Shown: positions 1 through 9,348 of the stretch, piece after piece
Position numbering within the stretch: the stretch's first letter is position 1
Layout of the letters: each line of letters opens with the position of its first letter
DNA from: Synechococcus sp. CBW1004
GTDB taxonomy: Bacteria; Cyanobacteriota; Cyanobacteriia; PCC-6307; Cyanobiaceae
Assembly (NCBI RefSeq): GCF_015840715.1
Contig: NZ_CP060397.1
Location: 620,001-684,000, forward strand
Direction: 5' to 3'
Length of the DNA stretch: 64,000 bases
Program-made: the position numbers and the translations under genes
The notes under the pieces: generated by a model
What the model saw: only the letters and a program-made list of their open reading frames with translations
Told to the model about the DNA's origin: nothing
Databases searched by the model: none

Positions 1-2
1 CC

Positions 3-1460
3 AGCCTGTGGCGTGGCGAACGGGCCACCCGCGGCGGCAGCGCCAGCGTGGGCCGTCGCTGGCGGCCGCCCGGCAGCCGGCGCCCCCGCTTCGATCTGCA
101 CCTTGACCCTCGCTGGGGACCGGGCCGCGACGCCGCCCTCCAGAACGCCGAGGCCGAACGTCAGGAGGCCGAGCGCAAGGCCTATGTGGCCTGCACGCGG
201 GCCCGTCACCTGCTCGTGCTCGGTTGGCCGGGTGCCGATCAGGCCCAGCAGGGCAATCCGCTCAGCCCCTGGCTGGTGGACGAAGGCTCGGAGGACGGTC
301 TGCGGCGGTTGCCCCTGCACAGGATCGATCCCGACGCCCTTCCACCCGCCCGGCCACGCTGGCGACCCGGTCCATCTCGCGGAGAGCTTCAGGCGGGACC
401 GCGGCCGGAGCGCAGCCTCGACAGCCGCTGGGGACGCGCCAGTTATTCCGCCTGGACCCACGCCGCCGCCGCCCTGCCGCCGGAGGCGCGCGATGAAGGC
501 CGCGACAGCGACGCCCTCAGCCGCGATGGCGAGGACGCCGTCGCCGAGGTCGGCGAGGGTGTGGAACCGGGCGCTGAACGGAGCCACGATCAGCTGCCCG
601 CATCGGCATCCGCATCCGCATCCGCATCCTGGCCTGCCCTCGGCCCCCTGGCCCGCTTCCCCCGCGGGGCGGGGCCGGGGGATGCCCTGCACCGCATGCT
701 CGAGCTGATCGACTACCCCGCCCTGGCGGCCGGCGACCTCGAGGCGGCCGCTGGTGTGGTGTCGCGGGAGCTGGACCGCGCCGGCCTGGCGGCCGATCTG
801 GCCGGCGGCGTGCTCACGGCCTTCCAGCAGCTGGTGCAGACCCCCCTGGGCGGTGAGCTGGGCAGCCTGCGACTGGCTGATCTCGAGCCGGCTGGCTGGC
901 TCAATGAACTGGCCTTCGATCTGCCCCTGTCCATCGGCCCGGAGCGGCTGGTGCGCAGCAGCGGCCTGGCGGAGGTGTTCCGCCGCCACAACGGCGGCCG
1001 TTTCGGCAGGGACTACGCCACCCAGGTGCAGGCCCTGCGTGTGGCCAGTCGCGGTTTCCTCACCGGTTCGATCGATCTGGTGTTCCGCTGTGGGGAGCGC
1101 TGGTGGGTGGCGGACTGGAAGAGCAATTTCCTCGGCCGGCGCGATGCTGGCGGTGCCGTGCTCCGCTGCGGCCCGGCCGATTACTCCGGTGCGGCGATGG
1201 AGCAGCTGATGGCGAGCAACCATTACCCGTTGCAGGCGCACCTGTACCTGGTGGCGCTGCATCGCTACCTGCGCTGGCGCCTGCCGGGCTATGCCCCGGA
1301 ACGCCATCTGGGTGGCTACGCCTACGTCTTCCTGCGGGGCGTGCCGGGTCCGGTGGCAGGCGAGATCTGCGCCGATGACGTACCGGGGGTGCTCGTGGAG
1401 CGGCCGCCTCTGCAACGCCTGCTGACTCTCGACGCGCTGCTGCGGGAGGGCCAGCCGTGA
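3..1460 (+). CDS. recB: Exodeoxyribonuclease V beta subunit (RecB), C-terminal part
   Basis: The reading frame is open from the window edge, so only the C-terminal ~485 residues are present. They hold the end of the helicase core (the AERKAYVACTRARHLLVLGW stretch, typical of UvrD/RecB motif VI) and the RecB nuclease domain, with GSIDLVF and VADWKSN around nt 1070-1125 supplying the catalytic Asp and Asp-x-Lys. RecB is the slow helicase and nuclease of RecBCD, which processes double-strand ends for recombination. recD follows with a 4-bp stop/start overlap, so the two are translationally coupled. A low-complexity (Ala-Ser)n stretch encoded by a CATCCG hexamer repeat near nt 600-630 sits in the linker before the nuclease domain. 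recC is not in the window. Confident family call. Confidence 0.93.
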   Translation, partial: SLWRGERATRGGSASVGRRWRPPGSRRPRFDLHLDPRWGPGRDAALQNAEAERQEAERKAYVACTRARHLLVLGWPGADQAQQGNPLSPWLVDEGSEDGLRRLPLHRIDPDALPPARPRWRPGPSRGELQAGPRPERSLDSRWGRASYSAWTHAAAALPPEARDEGRDSDALSRDGEDAVAEVGEGVEPGAERSHDQLPASASASASASWPALGPLARFPRGAGPGDALHRMLELIDYPALAAGDLEAAAGVVSRELDRAGLAADLAGGVLTAFQQLVQTPLGGELGSLRLADLEPAGWLNELAFDLPLSIGPERLVRSSGLAEVFRRHNGGRFGRDYATQVQALRVASRGFLTGSIDLVFRCGERWWVADWKSNFLGRRDAGGAVLRCGPADYSGAAMEQLMASNHYPLQAHLYLVALHRYLRWRLPGYAPERHLGGYAYVFLRGVPGPVAGEICADDVPGVLVERPPLQRLLTLDALLREGQP

Positions 1461-3310
1461 GTGTCCTGGCCCCGGCTCTGCTCGACAGCCTGCGGCGTCT
1501 GTTGCCCATCCCCACGGCCGCCCGCCTGGACGCGACCGCCGACCTCGCCCTGCAGCAGGTGGTGACGGCCCTGGCCGCTGCCCTCGAGCGCGGTGAACTG
1601 GGCCTCGATCTCGACGCTCCTGCCCCGGAAGCCGTCCTGGTGGCGGAGAGCGAGCCGATGGCGGAGAGCGAGCCAACGGTGGTCGAGTCCGGGCCGGAAC
1701 CGCGATCGGGACCGTTCCGTTCCGCACGCACCAGCGGCGCATCCGGCGCTGCCCACAGCGGCGCGGGCAGCCCAGACGCGAGTCAGAGCGACAGCCCTGT
1801 CACCAGGGCCAGCGTTTCTCCCACGCCGCCGGCCTGGCCCGACGACCATCTCGCGGCACTGGAGGCCTGCGGCTGGCTGGTGGATGCCAGCGCTCTCGAC
1901 GAGGCGCCGGAAGCCCCGGTGGTGCGCGATGGGCACTGGCTGCGCTGGCGGCGCTGGCATCAGCAGCTGCACCACTGCACCTCCACCCTGATCGCCCGTG
2001 GCCAGGCGAGGTTGGCGCCCGCCCCGAGCGCCACCCAGCGGGGCCAGGCCCTGCAGAGGGCCGCGGCTGCCGGTCTCGATCCGCAGCAGTGCGGAGCCGT
2101 GGAGGCTCTGCTGCAGCACCGTCTGGTGCTCCTCACCGGCGGGCCTGGCACCGGCAAGACCTCCACCGTGGTGCAGATGCTGGCGGCCGCCCGGCGCCTG
2201 CAACCTGACCTGCGAGTGCAGCTGGCGGCTCCCACCGGCAAGGCTTCCGCCCGTCTGGGGAGCGCCGTGGCGGCGGGGGCCGCGGCCCTGGAGCCCAGCC
2301 TGGCCGAGCGGTTGCGGGATCTCCCCTGCGGCACCCTGCACCGGCTGTTGGAGGCCCGCGGTGACGGAGCGGGCTTCCGCCGCGGACCGGCGCTGCCGCT
2401 GGAGCTGGATCTGCTCGTGGTCGATGAGGTCTCGATGGTTGACCTTCCGCTGATGCAGGCCTTGCTGGCAGCCCTGCCCGAAGCGTCCAGGTTGCTGCTG
2501 GTCGGCGATCCGGATCAGCTACCGCCGGTGGGGCCTGGAGCGGTGCTGCAGGAGCTCTGTCGCTCGACATCCCTCACCGCCCTTGGCCCGGCCGCAGTCG
2601 AGCTGCGCACGACCTACCGCAATGACGGAGCGATCGCCGCGCTGGCCGCCACGCTGCGCCACCGCTCCGGGCCGGGTGCCGATGGGCTGGAGATCCTGCG
2701 CCCTCGGCTCGCGCAGCTCCAGCCCGGCGACAACGTGCAGTGGCTGGAGGTGCCGGCCAGGCGCCTGCCGTCCAAGGCGCTCGAACGTCTGTCCCTGCAT
2801 CAGCGGCGCCTGGCGGAGCTGGCGGCGGAACTGGGGAGGCTCGATCCGCAGATCGGGGGCGAGCCCGATGGGGCCGATGCCCTGCTGACCGAACTGGAGC
2901 GGCTGATCCTGCTCAGCCCGATCCGCCAGGGACCCTGGGGCGTGGAAGGGGTGCACCGGGCCCTGCTGGGCGAGGACCTGGCCGGACCCCTGCAGGGCTG
3001 GCCCCTCGGCACGCCCGTGCTCAACCGCCGCAACCTGCCGGAGCAGGGACTGGCCAACGGCGACATCGGGGTGCTGGTGGCTGGCGCGGGCGGGGGCTGC
3101 CTGGTGCTCTTCCCCGGACGGCGCCTGCTGCATCCGGCGCGTCTGGCGGGAGCTGAGCCCGCCCTGGCGCTCACGGTGCACAAGTCCCAGGGCAGCCAGT
3201 ACGGCGAGGTGCTGCTGTTGCTGCCGGCCGGTCGCCCTCTCGATGCCAGCCTGCTCTACACCGCCCTCACCCGCGCCCGGGAGCAGGCTCTGCTGATCAC
3301 CGAGCTCTGA
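1457..3310 (+). CDS. recD: Exodeoxyribonuclease V alpha subunit (RecD)
   Basis: 617 residues from a GTG whose bases overlap the recB stop (GTGA). The P-loop GGPGTGKTS lies near residue 228, the Walker B-like VVDEVSMVD near 318 and the superfamily 1B motif VHKSQGSQYGEV near 574, followed by the YTALTRAREQ motif VI. RecD is the fast 5'-3' helicase of RecBCD. The N-terminal ~130 residues are linker-like and contain a short tandem duplication (MAESEP twice, nt ~1650-1680) that is probably not conserved. Length fits RecD (about 600). Operon with recB. Confidence 0.95.
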   Translation: MSVLAPALLDSLRRLLPIPTAARLDATADLALQQVVTALAAALERGELGLDLDAPAPEAVLVAESEPMAESEPTVVESGPEPRSGPFRSARTSGASGAAHSGAGSPDASQSDSPVTRASVSPTPPAWPDDHLAALEACGWLVDASALDEAPEAPVVRDGHWLRWRRWHQQLHHCTSTLIARGQARLAPAPSATQRGQALQRAAAAGLDPQQCGAVEALLQHRLVLLTGGPGTGKTSTVVQMLAAARRLQPDLRVQLAAPTGKASARLGSAVAAGAAALEPSLAERLRDLPCGTLHRLLEARGDGAGFRRGPALPLELDLLVVDEVSMVDLPLMQALLAALPEASRLLLVGDPDQLPPVGPGAVLQELCRSTSLTALGPAAVELRTTYRNDGAIAALAATLRHRSGPGADGLEILRPRLAQLQPGDNVQWLEVPARRLPSKALERLSLHQRRLAELAAELGRLDPQIGGEPDGADALLTELERLILLSPIRQGPWGVEGVHRALLGEDLAGPLQGWPLGTPVLNRRNLPEQGLANGDIGVLVAGAGGGCLVLFPGRRLLHPARLAGAEPALALTVHKSQGSQYGEVLLLLPAGRPLDASLLYTALTRAREQALLITEL

Positions 3311-3532
3311 GCTGCCCCTTCCCCTGCTAGGGCCGCGGAGCGTCCCCAAGGCCTCCGCCACTCGCCAGCGTTCGCTTCATCACCGGCGATCGACTTCCGT
3401 CCTGGATGCGGTTCTGCCGCATCCGCGCGCCCTGATCGGGCCGAACCGCGTCCGGCGGGTTCCACGGCCCCACCCGGGCTTTCTGCCTACGTTGAAGCGC
3501 TGCCGCCGCAACCCTTGCACGCCCGAGACGCC

Positions 3533-3934
3533 ATGGATCCGGACCCTCTTGCCCTGGCCTCATCCGTGGCGGGACATGGCCGCAGCGAGCGTCCCTGGGG
3601 CTGGTTCGAGACCCTGGCCGAGGGGGAGGGCTACCGGGTGAAGCGGCTGCGGCTGCACGCCGGGCGGCGCATCAGCCTGCAGCGCCACCGTCACCGCTGC
3701 GAGCACTGGGTGGTGGTGGACGGGCAGGGCACGATCGAATGCGGCGGTCAGCAGCTCGAGGCCGTCGTCGGCACGACGGTCTTCATCCCGGTGGGTGGCC
3801 TGCATCGCGCCAGTGCCGGGGTCGAAGCGCTGGAGATCATCGAGGTCCAGCGGGGATCTCTGCTGAGCGAGGAGGACATCGAGCGATTCGACGATGATTT
3901 CGGACGTGTGGTAAAGTCTTTTATCAGCCTTTGA
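3533..3934 (+). CDS. Cupin protein, mannose-6-phosphate isomerase type II-like
   Basis: 133 residues from the ATG at 3533; an in-frame TTG at 3515 is possible but less likely. A single cupin barrel is visible: PWGWFETL, a conserved VKRLRLHAGRRISLQRH and HWVVVDGQGTIE, then VFIPVGGLHRA. This is the layout of the C-terminal isomerase domain of bifunctional mannose-1-phosphate guanylyltransferase/mannose-6-phosphate isomerase, here standing alone without the nucleotidyltransferase. It probably converts or binds a sugar phosphate in the cytoplasm. Stand-alone copies of this kind are common in picocyanobacteria; the substrate is not deducible here. Confidence 0.8.
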   Translation: MDPDPLALASSVAGHGRSERPWGWFETLAEGEGYRVKRLRLHAGRRISLQRHRHRCEHWVVVDGQGTIECGGQQLEAVVGTTVFIPVGGLHRASAGVEALEIIEVQRGSLLSEEDIERFDDDFGRVVKSFISL

Positions 3935-4048
3935 ACCAGGGCAAGGCAACATCGAGCGTCCAACCGGCGGGGATTCTGCTGCAGACGCTCACCCCAAGGT
4001 CTGTTGCCGGCCTGAGTTGAAGGATTCATCAGGCCCCAGATCTTGACC

Positions 4049-6109
4049 ATGACGATTCAGGGTGACGCCCTTGCCGGCGCCACCGTGCGCGGCGCTGCCA
4101 TGCCCGAGACGGTTGTTGCTGCAACGGCTCAGGTTGACGACAGCTCGCTCCAGTGTGGCGACGTGTCGATGAGCACCCCGCAGGCCCCTGTGGAACATCC
4201 CCAGGGCGCCGGCAGCCCGGACATCGCCCCGGACCTGCTGCTCGACTCGGCCCACACCGAACCGACCGCCTCTTCCGGATCCCTCCCGGCATCTGACGCC
4301 GAGAACGGCTCACTGCCCGCGGTGCACGGTGAAGCCATGGCCGCTCCTGTCGCTGACGACGTCCAGGCCGAGCCGATCTCCGGGGTGGCATCGGAACCCG
4401 CCGCTGATGGTCCGGCTGCCGGTTTCGCACCCTTCGGTCTCGGCGACGATCTCCTGCGTGGGCTCGCCGATCTCGGCTTCCAGACCCCCTCGCCCATCCA
4501 GCAGGCCGCCATCCCCGAACTCCTGCTCGGTCGCGACCTGGTGGGTCAGGCCCAGACCGGCACCGGCAAGACGGCCGCTTTCAGCCTGCCGTTGCTGCAC
4601 CGCCTCGATCCGCAGCAGCGCACCCCCCAGGTGCTGGTGCTGACCCCCACCCGTGAGCTGGCCATTCAGGTGGCCGATGCCATCAACAGCTATGCCGCTC
4701 ATCTGAGCCGTGTGCGGGTGGCGGCCATCTACGGCGGTTCCGATTTCCGCGAGCAGATCCAGCAGCTGCGCCGCGGTGTTCAGATCGTGGTGGGCACCCC
4801 GGGCCGGGTGATGGACCACATGCGTCAGAACACCCTCGACCTGAGTGGGCTGCGCACCCTGGTGCTCGATGAGGCCGATGAGATGCTGCGCATGGGCTTC
4901 ATCGACGACGTCGAATGGGTGCTCGAGCAGCTGCCTGCCGAGCGTCAGGTGGTGCTCTTCTCCGCCACGATGCCGCGGGAGATCCGCGCGCTGTCGCATC
5001 GCTATCTGCGCGAGCCCGCTGAGGTCACGATCCGCACCAACAACGCCGACGGCAAGCGGATCCGTCAGCGGCACCTGGTGGTGCATCCCTCTCAGAAACT
5101 CGAGGCACTCGAGCGGGTGCTCGAGGCCGAGCGCTCCGAAGGGGTGATCATCTTCGCTCGTACCAAGGCGGTCACCCTGACCGTGGCCGAATCGCTGGAA
5201 GCGCACGGCTACGAGGTGGCCGTCCTCAACGGTGACGTGCCCCAGGCCCAGCGTGAGCGCACGATCGAACGCCTGCGCGATGGCCGTGTCGATGTGCTGG
5301 TGGCGACCGACGTGGCCGCCCGCGGGCTGGATGTGGAGCGCATCCAGCTGGTGATCAACTACGACATCCCCTTCGATGGCGAGGCCTATGTCCATCGCAT
5401 CGGCCGTACCGGCCGTGCCGGCCGCCGCGGTGAGGCGATCCTGTTCCTGACCCCGCGCGAACGGCGCTTCCTGGGTGGGTTGGAGCGGGCCGTCGGCCAG
5501 CCGATCGAAGCGATGGAGGTGCCCGCCAACGCCACGATCAACCAGCATCGTCTCGACCGCCTGCGCGAGCGTCTCACCGAGGCCCATCGCCAGGCGCCCG
5601 TGAGCGATGAGGAGCGTGCATTGCTCAGCGAGATCGTGCAGCGGGTGGCAAGCGAGCAGGGCTGCACCGGGGAGGAGCTGGCCATGGCTGCCCTGGCGCT
5701 CACCCTGGCGGGCCGACCGCTGTTGATCCAGGGGGAGGACCGTTGGACAGTCCCCCAGCGCTCAGCCCGCGAAGGCGGTCGCGAGGGGGTGCGTGATGGC
5801 GGCCGGGAGCGCGTCTCCCGCGATGGCTCCCGCCGGCAGGCACCGGAGCGTCAGGACGGCCCGCCCGAACCGCACATGGAGCGTTTCCGCATCGAGGTGG
5901 GCTGGCGCGATCGGGTCAAGCCGGGCAACATCGTGGGCGCCATCGCCAACGAAGCCGGTCTGCAGGGTCGCGCCATCGGTCGCATCCGCATCTTTGATGC
6001 CCACAGCACCATCGATCTGCCCCGTGGCATGCCTGAGGACGTCTTCCGCGACCTGCAGCGCCTGCGGGTCATGAACCGCGAACTTCAGATCTCCCGCCTC
6101 GACGCCTGA
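4049..6109 (+). CDS. deaD: DEAD-box RNA helicase (DeaD/CsdA type)
   Basis: 686 residues from the ATG at 4049 (a TTG lies two codons upstream). An unstructured acidic N-terminal extension of about 130 residues is followed by the Q motif, AQTGTGKT (~167), DEAD (~273), SAT, ATDVAARGLD and HRIGRTGRAGR (~448). The last ~75 residues (MERFRIEVGWRDR to NRELQISRL) match the DbpA-type RNA-binding domain, preceded by an Arg/Gly-rich linker. It should unwind structured RNA during ribosome assembly or cold. About 115 bp of leader separates it from the cupin gene. The long acidic N-terminus is unusual compared with E. coli DeaD. Confidence 0.93.
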   Translation: MTIQGDALAGATVRGAAMPETVVAATAQVDDSSLQCGDVSMSTPQAPVEHPQGAGSPDIAPDLLLDSAHTEPTASSGSLPASDAENGSLPAVHGEAMAAPVADDVQAEPISGVASEPAADGPAAGFAPFGLGDDLLRGLADLGFQTPSPIQQAAIPELLLGRDLVGQAQTGTGKTAAFSLPLLHRLDPQQRTPQVLVLTPTRELAIQVADAINSYAAHLSRVRVAAIYGGSDFREQIQQLRRGVQIVVGTPGRVMDHMRQNTLDLSGLRTLVLDEADEMLRMGFIDDVEWVLEQLPAERQVVLFSATMPREIRALSHRYLREPAEVTIRTNNADGKRIRQRHLVVHPSQKLEALERVLEAERSEGVIIFARTKAVTLTVAESLEAHGYEVAVLNGDVPQAQRERTIERLRDGRVDVLVATDVAARGLDVERIQLVINYDIPFDGEAYVHRIGRTGRAGRRGEAILFLTPRERRFLGGLERAVGQPIEAMEVPANATINQHRLDRLRERLTEAHRQAPVSDEERALLSEIVQRVASEQGCTGEELAMAALALTLAGRPLLIQGEDRWTVPQRSAREGGREGVRDGGRERVSRDGSRRQAPERQDGPPEPHMERFRIEVGWRDRVKPGNIVGAIANEAGLQGRAIGRIRIFDAHSTIDLPRGMPEDVFRDLQRLRVMNRELQISRLDA

Positions 6110-6151
6110 GGCGGGGACGGCTTCGTCCCTCCCTCCCCACGACAGCGCTTC

Positions 6152-6472
6152 ATGGACCACGTTCTCCCTCCGAGGCGATCGAGACCCTCCCGGTGGCTCC
6201 TGTTGCCGGGAGCGGTGATCACCGCCCTGGCGCTGTCTGCGTCAACCCTGCTGGAGCGGCCCGCCAGGGCCGGCTCCACCATGGGGGCGATTGTGCGTGC
6301 GTTCTGTCTGTCCGCGTTTGAGAACGAAATGTCCCAGGCGGGGAGGACCCCGCCCCAGGGCATGGCCAACTTCGCCTGCAGCTGCGTCGAGGAACGGCTC
6401 CGCAGTGGGAATGCGCTGGAGTCCGCCAAGCGCGACTGCCGCCAGGCGACGGCCCGTCGCTATCCGATCTGA
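6152..6472 (+). CDS. Small secreted Cys-containing protein
   Basis: 106 residues. A basic N-terminus followed by a hydrophobic run (LLLPGAVITALALSAS) and a small-residue site near ARA-GST looks like a Sec signal peptide, giving a mature protein of about 65 residues. The mature part contains Cys at FCLSAF, FACSCVEE and RDCRQA, plausible for disulfides in the periplasm. No family was recognised. It follows deaD by 42 bp on the same strand. Third-position GC bias supports coding. Confidence 0.6.
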   Translation: MDHVLPPRRSRPSRWLLLPGAVITALALSASTLLERPARAGSTMGAIVRAFCLSAFENEMSQAGRTPPQGMANFACSCVEERLRSGNALESAKRDCRQATARRYPI

Positions 6473-6534
6473 CTCCACAGGGTGGGCAAGGCCCTGCGGG
6501 CCTGGCTCCTCTGTCTGTGTGCCACAGCCTGAGC

Positions 6535-6738
6535 TCAGGCGCACAGACCCGTCACCTCGCCGGTGGACATCTCGCAGAACTCCGCCAGTGACAGGCGCTC
6601 CACAGCCATGACGAGCGAGTGCTGCACCTCCACCGCTTCGCTGGCGACGAGGGCCTGCAGCAGATCGAATTGATCCTGGCGAGAGAGCTCGCCGTCCTCA
6701 CACCAGGCGAGGCTCCAGGGAACGGGGGCCGTCATCAC
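6535..6738 (-). CDS. Hypothetical small acidic protein
   Basis: 67 residues, convergent with the preceding secreted protein. The sequence is amphipathic and well behaved (SRQDQFDLLQALVASEAVEV, then LAEFCEMSTGEV), unlike the Arg/Pro/Ala-rich shadows typical of non-coding frames in this genome. It has no signal peptide and no motif that was recognised. Moderate confidence that it is a real gene. Confidence 0.5.
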   Translation of the reverse strand: MMTAPVPWSLAWCEDGELSRQDQFDLLQALVASEAVEVQHSLVMAVERLSLAEFCEMSTGEVTGLCA

Positions 6739-7051
6739 GGGGATCGCGGATCAGGATTTGCTGACATTGGGACAGTTTTGCGGATGGCGAGGCGATCTTC
6801 CGATTTGCTTCGCATCTGCTTCAAACCTCTTCACGCATGGCCCGCAACCCGGGCCGGCGAATCCCGGGTTGTAGGCTGGCTTCGATTCCAAGGCGTTCAG
6901 GCTCCCTTCGGCACGCCCAGCTCGCTGTGACCCTTCAGGGCTCGACCCTGCCTCCAGGCTTCGATCTCCGGCTTCACTGTTCAACTGGCTCCCTGGGACA
7001 TCCCGGCAACAGACGAATCGCATTCGCTTTCAACAGTTCCAGGCTCCATTC
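6739..7051 (+). other. Intergenic region and rbp1 leader
   Basis: About 310 bp without a convincing gene between two diverging features. Cyanobacterial rbp genes are known to have long leaders involved in cold regulation, so much of this may be promoter and 5' UTR. The 9-mer GACGAATCG at 7012-7020, 31 bases before the start, recurs in the leader of the second rbp gene (see findings). Confidence 0.4.
7012..7020 (+). promoter_or_regulatory. Leader motif shared by both rbp genes
   Basis: GACGAATCG, followed by TTC and then AGTTC, lies shortly before the rbp1 ATG. The same order of elements occurs before rbp2 on the minus strand (33411-33419). A role in RNA-level control is inference only. Confidence 0.3.
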
Positions 7052-7459
7052 ATGACCATTTACGTGGGCAACCTCTCGTTCCAGGCCGAGCGGGAAGACC
7101 TCCTCGATCTCTTCGGCCAGTACGGCGAGGTGCGCCAGTGCAGCCTGCCCCTCGACCGTGAGACCGGCCGCAAGCGCGGATTCGCTTTCGTCGAGCTCGC
7201 CGACGACGCCTCCGAACAGAAGGCCATCGACGACCTCCAGGACGTGGAGTGGATGGGTCGCATGATCCGCGTCAACAAGGCCACCCCCCGTGAAGGCGGC
7301 GGCGGCGGCGGCGGTCGCGGCGGTTATGGCGGCGGCGGCGGCGGCGGTCGCTCCGGCGGCGGCGGTTATGGCGGCGGCGGTGGTGGTCGCAGCGGTGGTG
7401 GCGGCTACGGCGGCGGTGGCGGCGGTGGTTATGGCGGTGGCGGTGGCAACCGCTGGTGA
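7052..7459 (+). CDS. rbp: RRM RNA-binding protein with glycine-rich tail (Rbp1)
   Basis: 135 residues. A single RRM occupies residues 2-75 with RNP2 IYVGNL (3-8) and RNP1 KRGFAFVEL (41-49); the last ~55 residues are almost pure Gly with interspersed Tyr, Arg and Ser. This is the cyanobacterial Rbp family, known as cold-inducible RNA chaperones and, in some species, mRNA-localising factors. The glycine tail is encoded by GGC/GGT repeats, which create a long Ala/Val-rich reading frame in another phase. The next gene begins inside the last 29 bp of this one. Confidence 0.95.
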   Translation: MTIYVGNLSFQAEREDLLDLFGQYGEVRQCSLPLDRETGRKRGFAFVELADDASEQKAIDDLQDVEWMGRMIRVNKATPREGGGGGGGRGGYGGGGGGGRSGGGGYGGGGGGRSGGGGYGGGGGGGYGGGGGNRW

Positions 7460-9257
7460 TCCGCTGACCAGCAACGACGATCCGGGGCTCTCCAGGCTGC
7501 TTCGGCGCCTGGAGCCCCATCGACGCACCCTGTGGCTGGCTTCCAGCTGCTCGGTGCTCAACAAGCTTTTCGATCTGGCGCCACCGGTCCTGATCGGCCT
7601 GGCCGTCGACGTCGTCGCCAGGCAGCAGACCTCCTGGCTGTCCAATTTCGGCTTCAGCACCGTTCCCGCCCAGCTGACGGTGCTGGCGGTGCTGACGTTC
7701 CTGATCTGGAGCGCCGAGTCGCTGTTCGAATATCTCTACGGCCTGCTCTGGCGCAACCTCGCGCAGACGGTGCAGCACGAACTGCGGCTCGAGAGCTACG
7801 ACCACCTCCAGCATCTGGAGATGGCCTTCTTTGAGGCGGGCAGCAGTGGACGGCTGCTGACGATCCTCAACGATGACATCAATCAGCTCGAGCGCTTTCT
7901 CGATCACGGCGCCAACGAGATCCTGCAGCTGATCACCACCGTCCTGGCCGTCGGTGCAGCGATGCTGGTGCTCTCGCCGATGGTTGCGGGTGTTTCATTT
8001 CTGCCGATTCCGGTGATCCTGTGGGGCTCCCTGCGTTTCCAGCGCCGCCTGGCCCCTCGCTACGCCGAGGTGCGGGAGCGGGCAGGCGCGATCGCCTCCA
8101 GCCTGTCCAACAATCTCGGCGGCATGCTCACGATCAAGAGCTATGCGGCCGAGGCCTGGGAACTGCAACGTCTCGGGGAGGAGAGCCAGGCCTACCGGCT
8201 GAGCAACCGCCGTGCCATCCGTCTGTCGGCGGTATTCGTGCCGCTGATCCGTTTTGCGATCCTGTTCGCCTTTCTGGCGATTCTGGTGATCGGAGGCCTG
8301 CAGGCCTGGCGGGGCACCATCGCCATCGGCACCTACAGCTTTCTGGTGTTCGTCACCCAGCGGCTTCTGTGGCCGCTCACCACGCTGGGCCGCACCCTCG
8401 ACGATTACCAGCGGGCGATGGCCTCCGCACGCCGGGTGCTCGATCTGCTCGACACCCCCATCGCCATTCCCAGCGGCGAGCGGCGGCTGGAGCCGGACAC
8501 GGTGCGTGGCGAGCTGCGCTTCGAGTCGGTCACGTTCGCCTATGCCGATCGTCAGCCGTTGCTCGAGGGTCTCGATCTGCGGGTGCCGGCCGGCAGCACC
8601 CTGGGCATCGTCGGGGCCACCGGTTCGGGCAAGAGCACGATTGTGAAGCTGCTGCTGCGGCTCTATGAGCTTCAGGGCGGCCGCATCCTGCTCGACGGCG
8701 TGCCCATCCAGACGCTTGACCTGCGGGACCTGCGCCGCGCCATCGGCCTTGTCAGCCAGGAGGTGTTCCTGTTCCACGGCACGGTGGCGGAGAACATCGC
8801 CTATGGCAGCTTCGCCGCCAGCCGTGCTGCGATCGAACGCGCCGCCCTGCTGGCGGAAGCCGCCGCGTTCATCGAGGCTCTGCCCCACGGCTACGACACC
8901 GTGGTCGGGGAGCGCGGCCAGCGGCTGTCCGGCGGCCAGCGCCAGCGGATCGCCCTGGCGCGCGCCATTCTCAAGGATCCGCCGGTGCTGGTGCTCGATG
9001 AGGCCACCGCCGCGGTTGACAACGAGACCGAGGCGGCGATTCAACGCTCCCTCGAACGGATCACCGCTGACCGCACCACCGTGGTGATCGCCCATCGGCT
9101 CAGCACTGTGCGTCACGCCGACCGGATCGTGGTCATGGAGCACGGCCGCATCGTCGAGAGTGGCGATCACGACGGGCTGCTGCGCCGCGGCGGTGCCTAT
9201 GCCGGGTTGTGGCGCGTCCAGGCCGGACTGAGGCCCGAGGAGGAGCTCCGCCTCTGA
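7431..9257 (+). CDS. ABC exporter, fused permease and ATPase
   Basis: 608 residues if started at the ATG at 7431; GTG codons at 7437 and 7443 are alternatives. The open frame continues upstream to 7290, but that part is just the out-of-phase rbp1 glycine repeat and is not protein. A six-helix ABC type-1 transmembrane domain (~30-330) precedes an ATPase with Walker [10 protein letters not shown] (~395), signature [14 protein letters not shown] (~500), Walker [10 protein letters not shown] (~520) and the H-loop AHRLST. It is a lipid- or drug-exporter-type half transporter; the substrate cannot be read from sequence. The overlap with rbp1 implies co-transcription. Confidence 0.9.
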   Translation: MAVAVATAGDPLTSNDDPGLSRLLRRLEPHRRTLWLASSCSVLNKLFDLAPPVLIGLAVDVVARQQTSWLSNFGFSTVPAQLTVLAVLTFLIWSAESLFEYLYGLLWRNLAQTVQHELRLESYDHLQHLEMAFFEAGSSGRLLTILNDDINQLERFLDHGANEILQLITTVLAVGAAMLVLSPMVAGVSFLPIPVILWGSLRFQRRLAPRYAEVRERAGAIASSLSNNLGGMLTIKSYAAEAWELQRLGEESQAYRLSNRRAIRLSAVFVPLIRFAILFAFLAILVIGGLQAWRGTIAIGTYSFLVFVTQRLLWPLTTLGRTLDDYQRAMASARRVLDLLDTPIAIPSGERRLEPDTVRGELRFESVTFAYADRQPLLEGLDLRVPAGSTLGIVGATGSGKSTIVKLLLRLYELQGGRILLDGVPIQTLDLRDLRRAIGLVSQEVFLFHGTVAENIAYGSFAASRAAIERAALLAEAAAFIEALPHGYDTVVGERGQRLSGGQRQRIALARAILKDPPVLVLDEATAAVDNETEAAIQRSLERITADRTTVVIAHRLSTVRHADRIVVMEHGRIVESGDHDGLLRRGGAYAGLWRVQAGLRPEEELRL

Positions 9258-9319
9258 TCGGCGGGGAACGGAGCGCCGTTCTCAGCCTGTTGCCGAAGCG
9301 TCTCAGGCTGAACATCGTC

Positions 9320-9336
9320 GTTCACAGACTGTGAAC
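9320..9336. promoter_or_regulatory. Perfect inverted repeat before the LCP gene
   Basis: GTTCACA-GAC-TGTGAAC is a perfect 7-bp inverted repeat ending 12 bp before the ATG of the LCP protein. It is a candidate operator or RNA hairpin; the binding protein is unknown. Confidence 0.35.
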
Positions 9337-9348
9337 TAGTGTCTCGCG

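Noticed and set aside
595-632. CATCCG hexamer repeat as a possible regulatory or CRISPR-like repeat
   Set aside because: It is an in-frame Ala-Ser linker inside recB with no spacers; a simple short tandem repeat.
4310-5587. 425-residue minus-strand open frame
   Set aside because: Lies fully within the DEAD-box helicase; shadow frame.
7290-7430. Ala/Val-rich N-terminus extending the ABC exporter upstream
   Set aside because: It is the glycine-rich tail of Rbp1 read in another frame, not protein sequence of the exporter.
9265-9282. Stem-loop GAACGG / CCGTTC after the ABC gene
   Set aside because: No T run follows and the stem is short, so it was not called a terminator.
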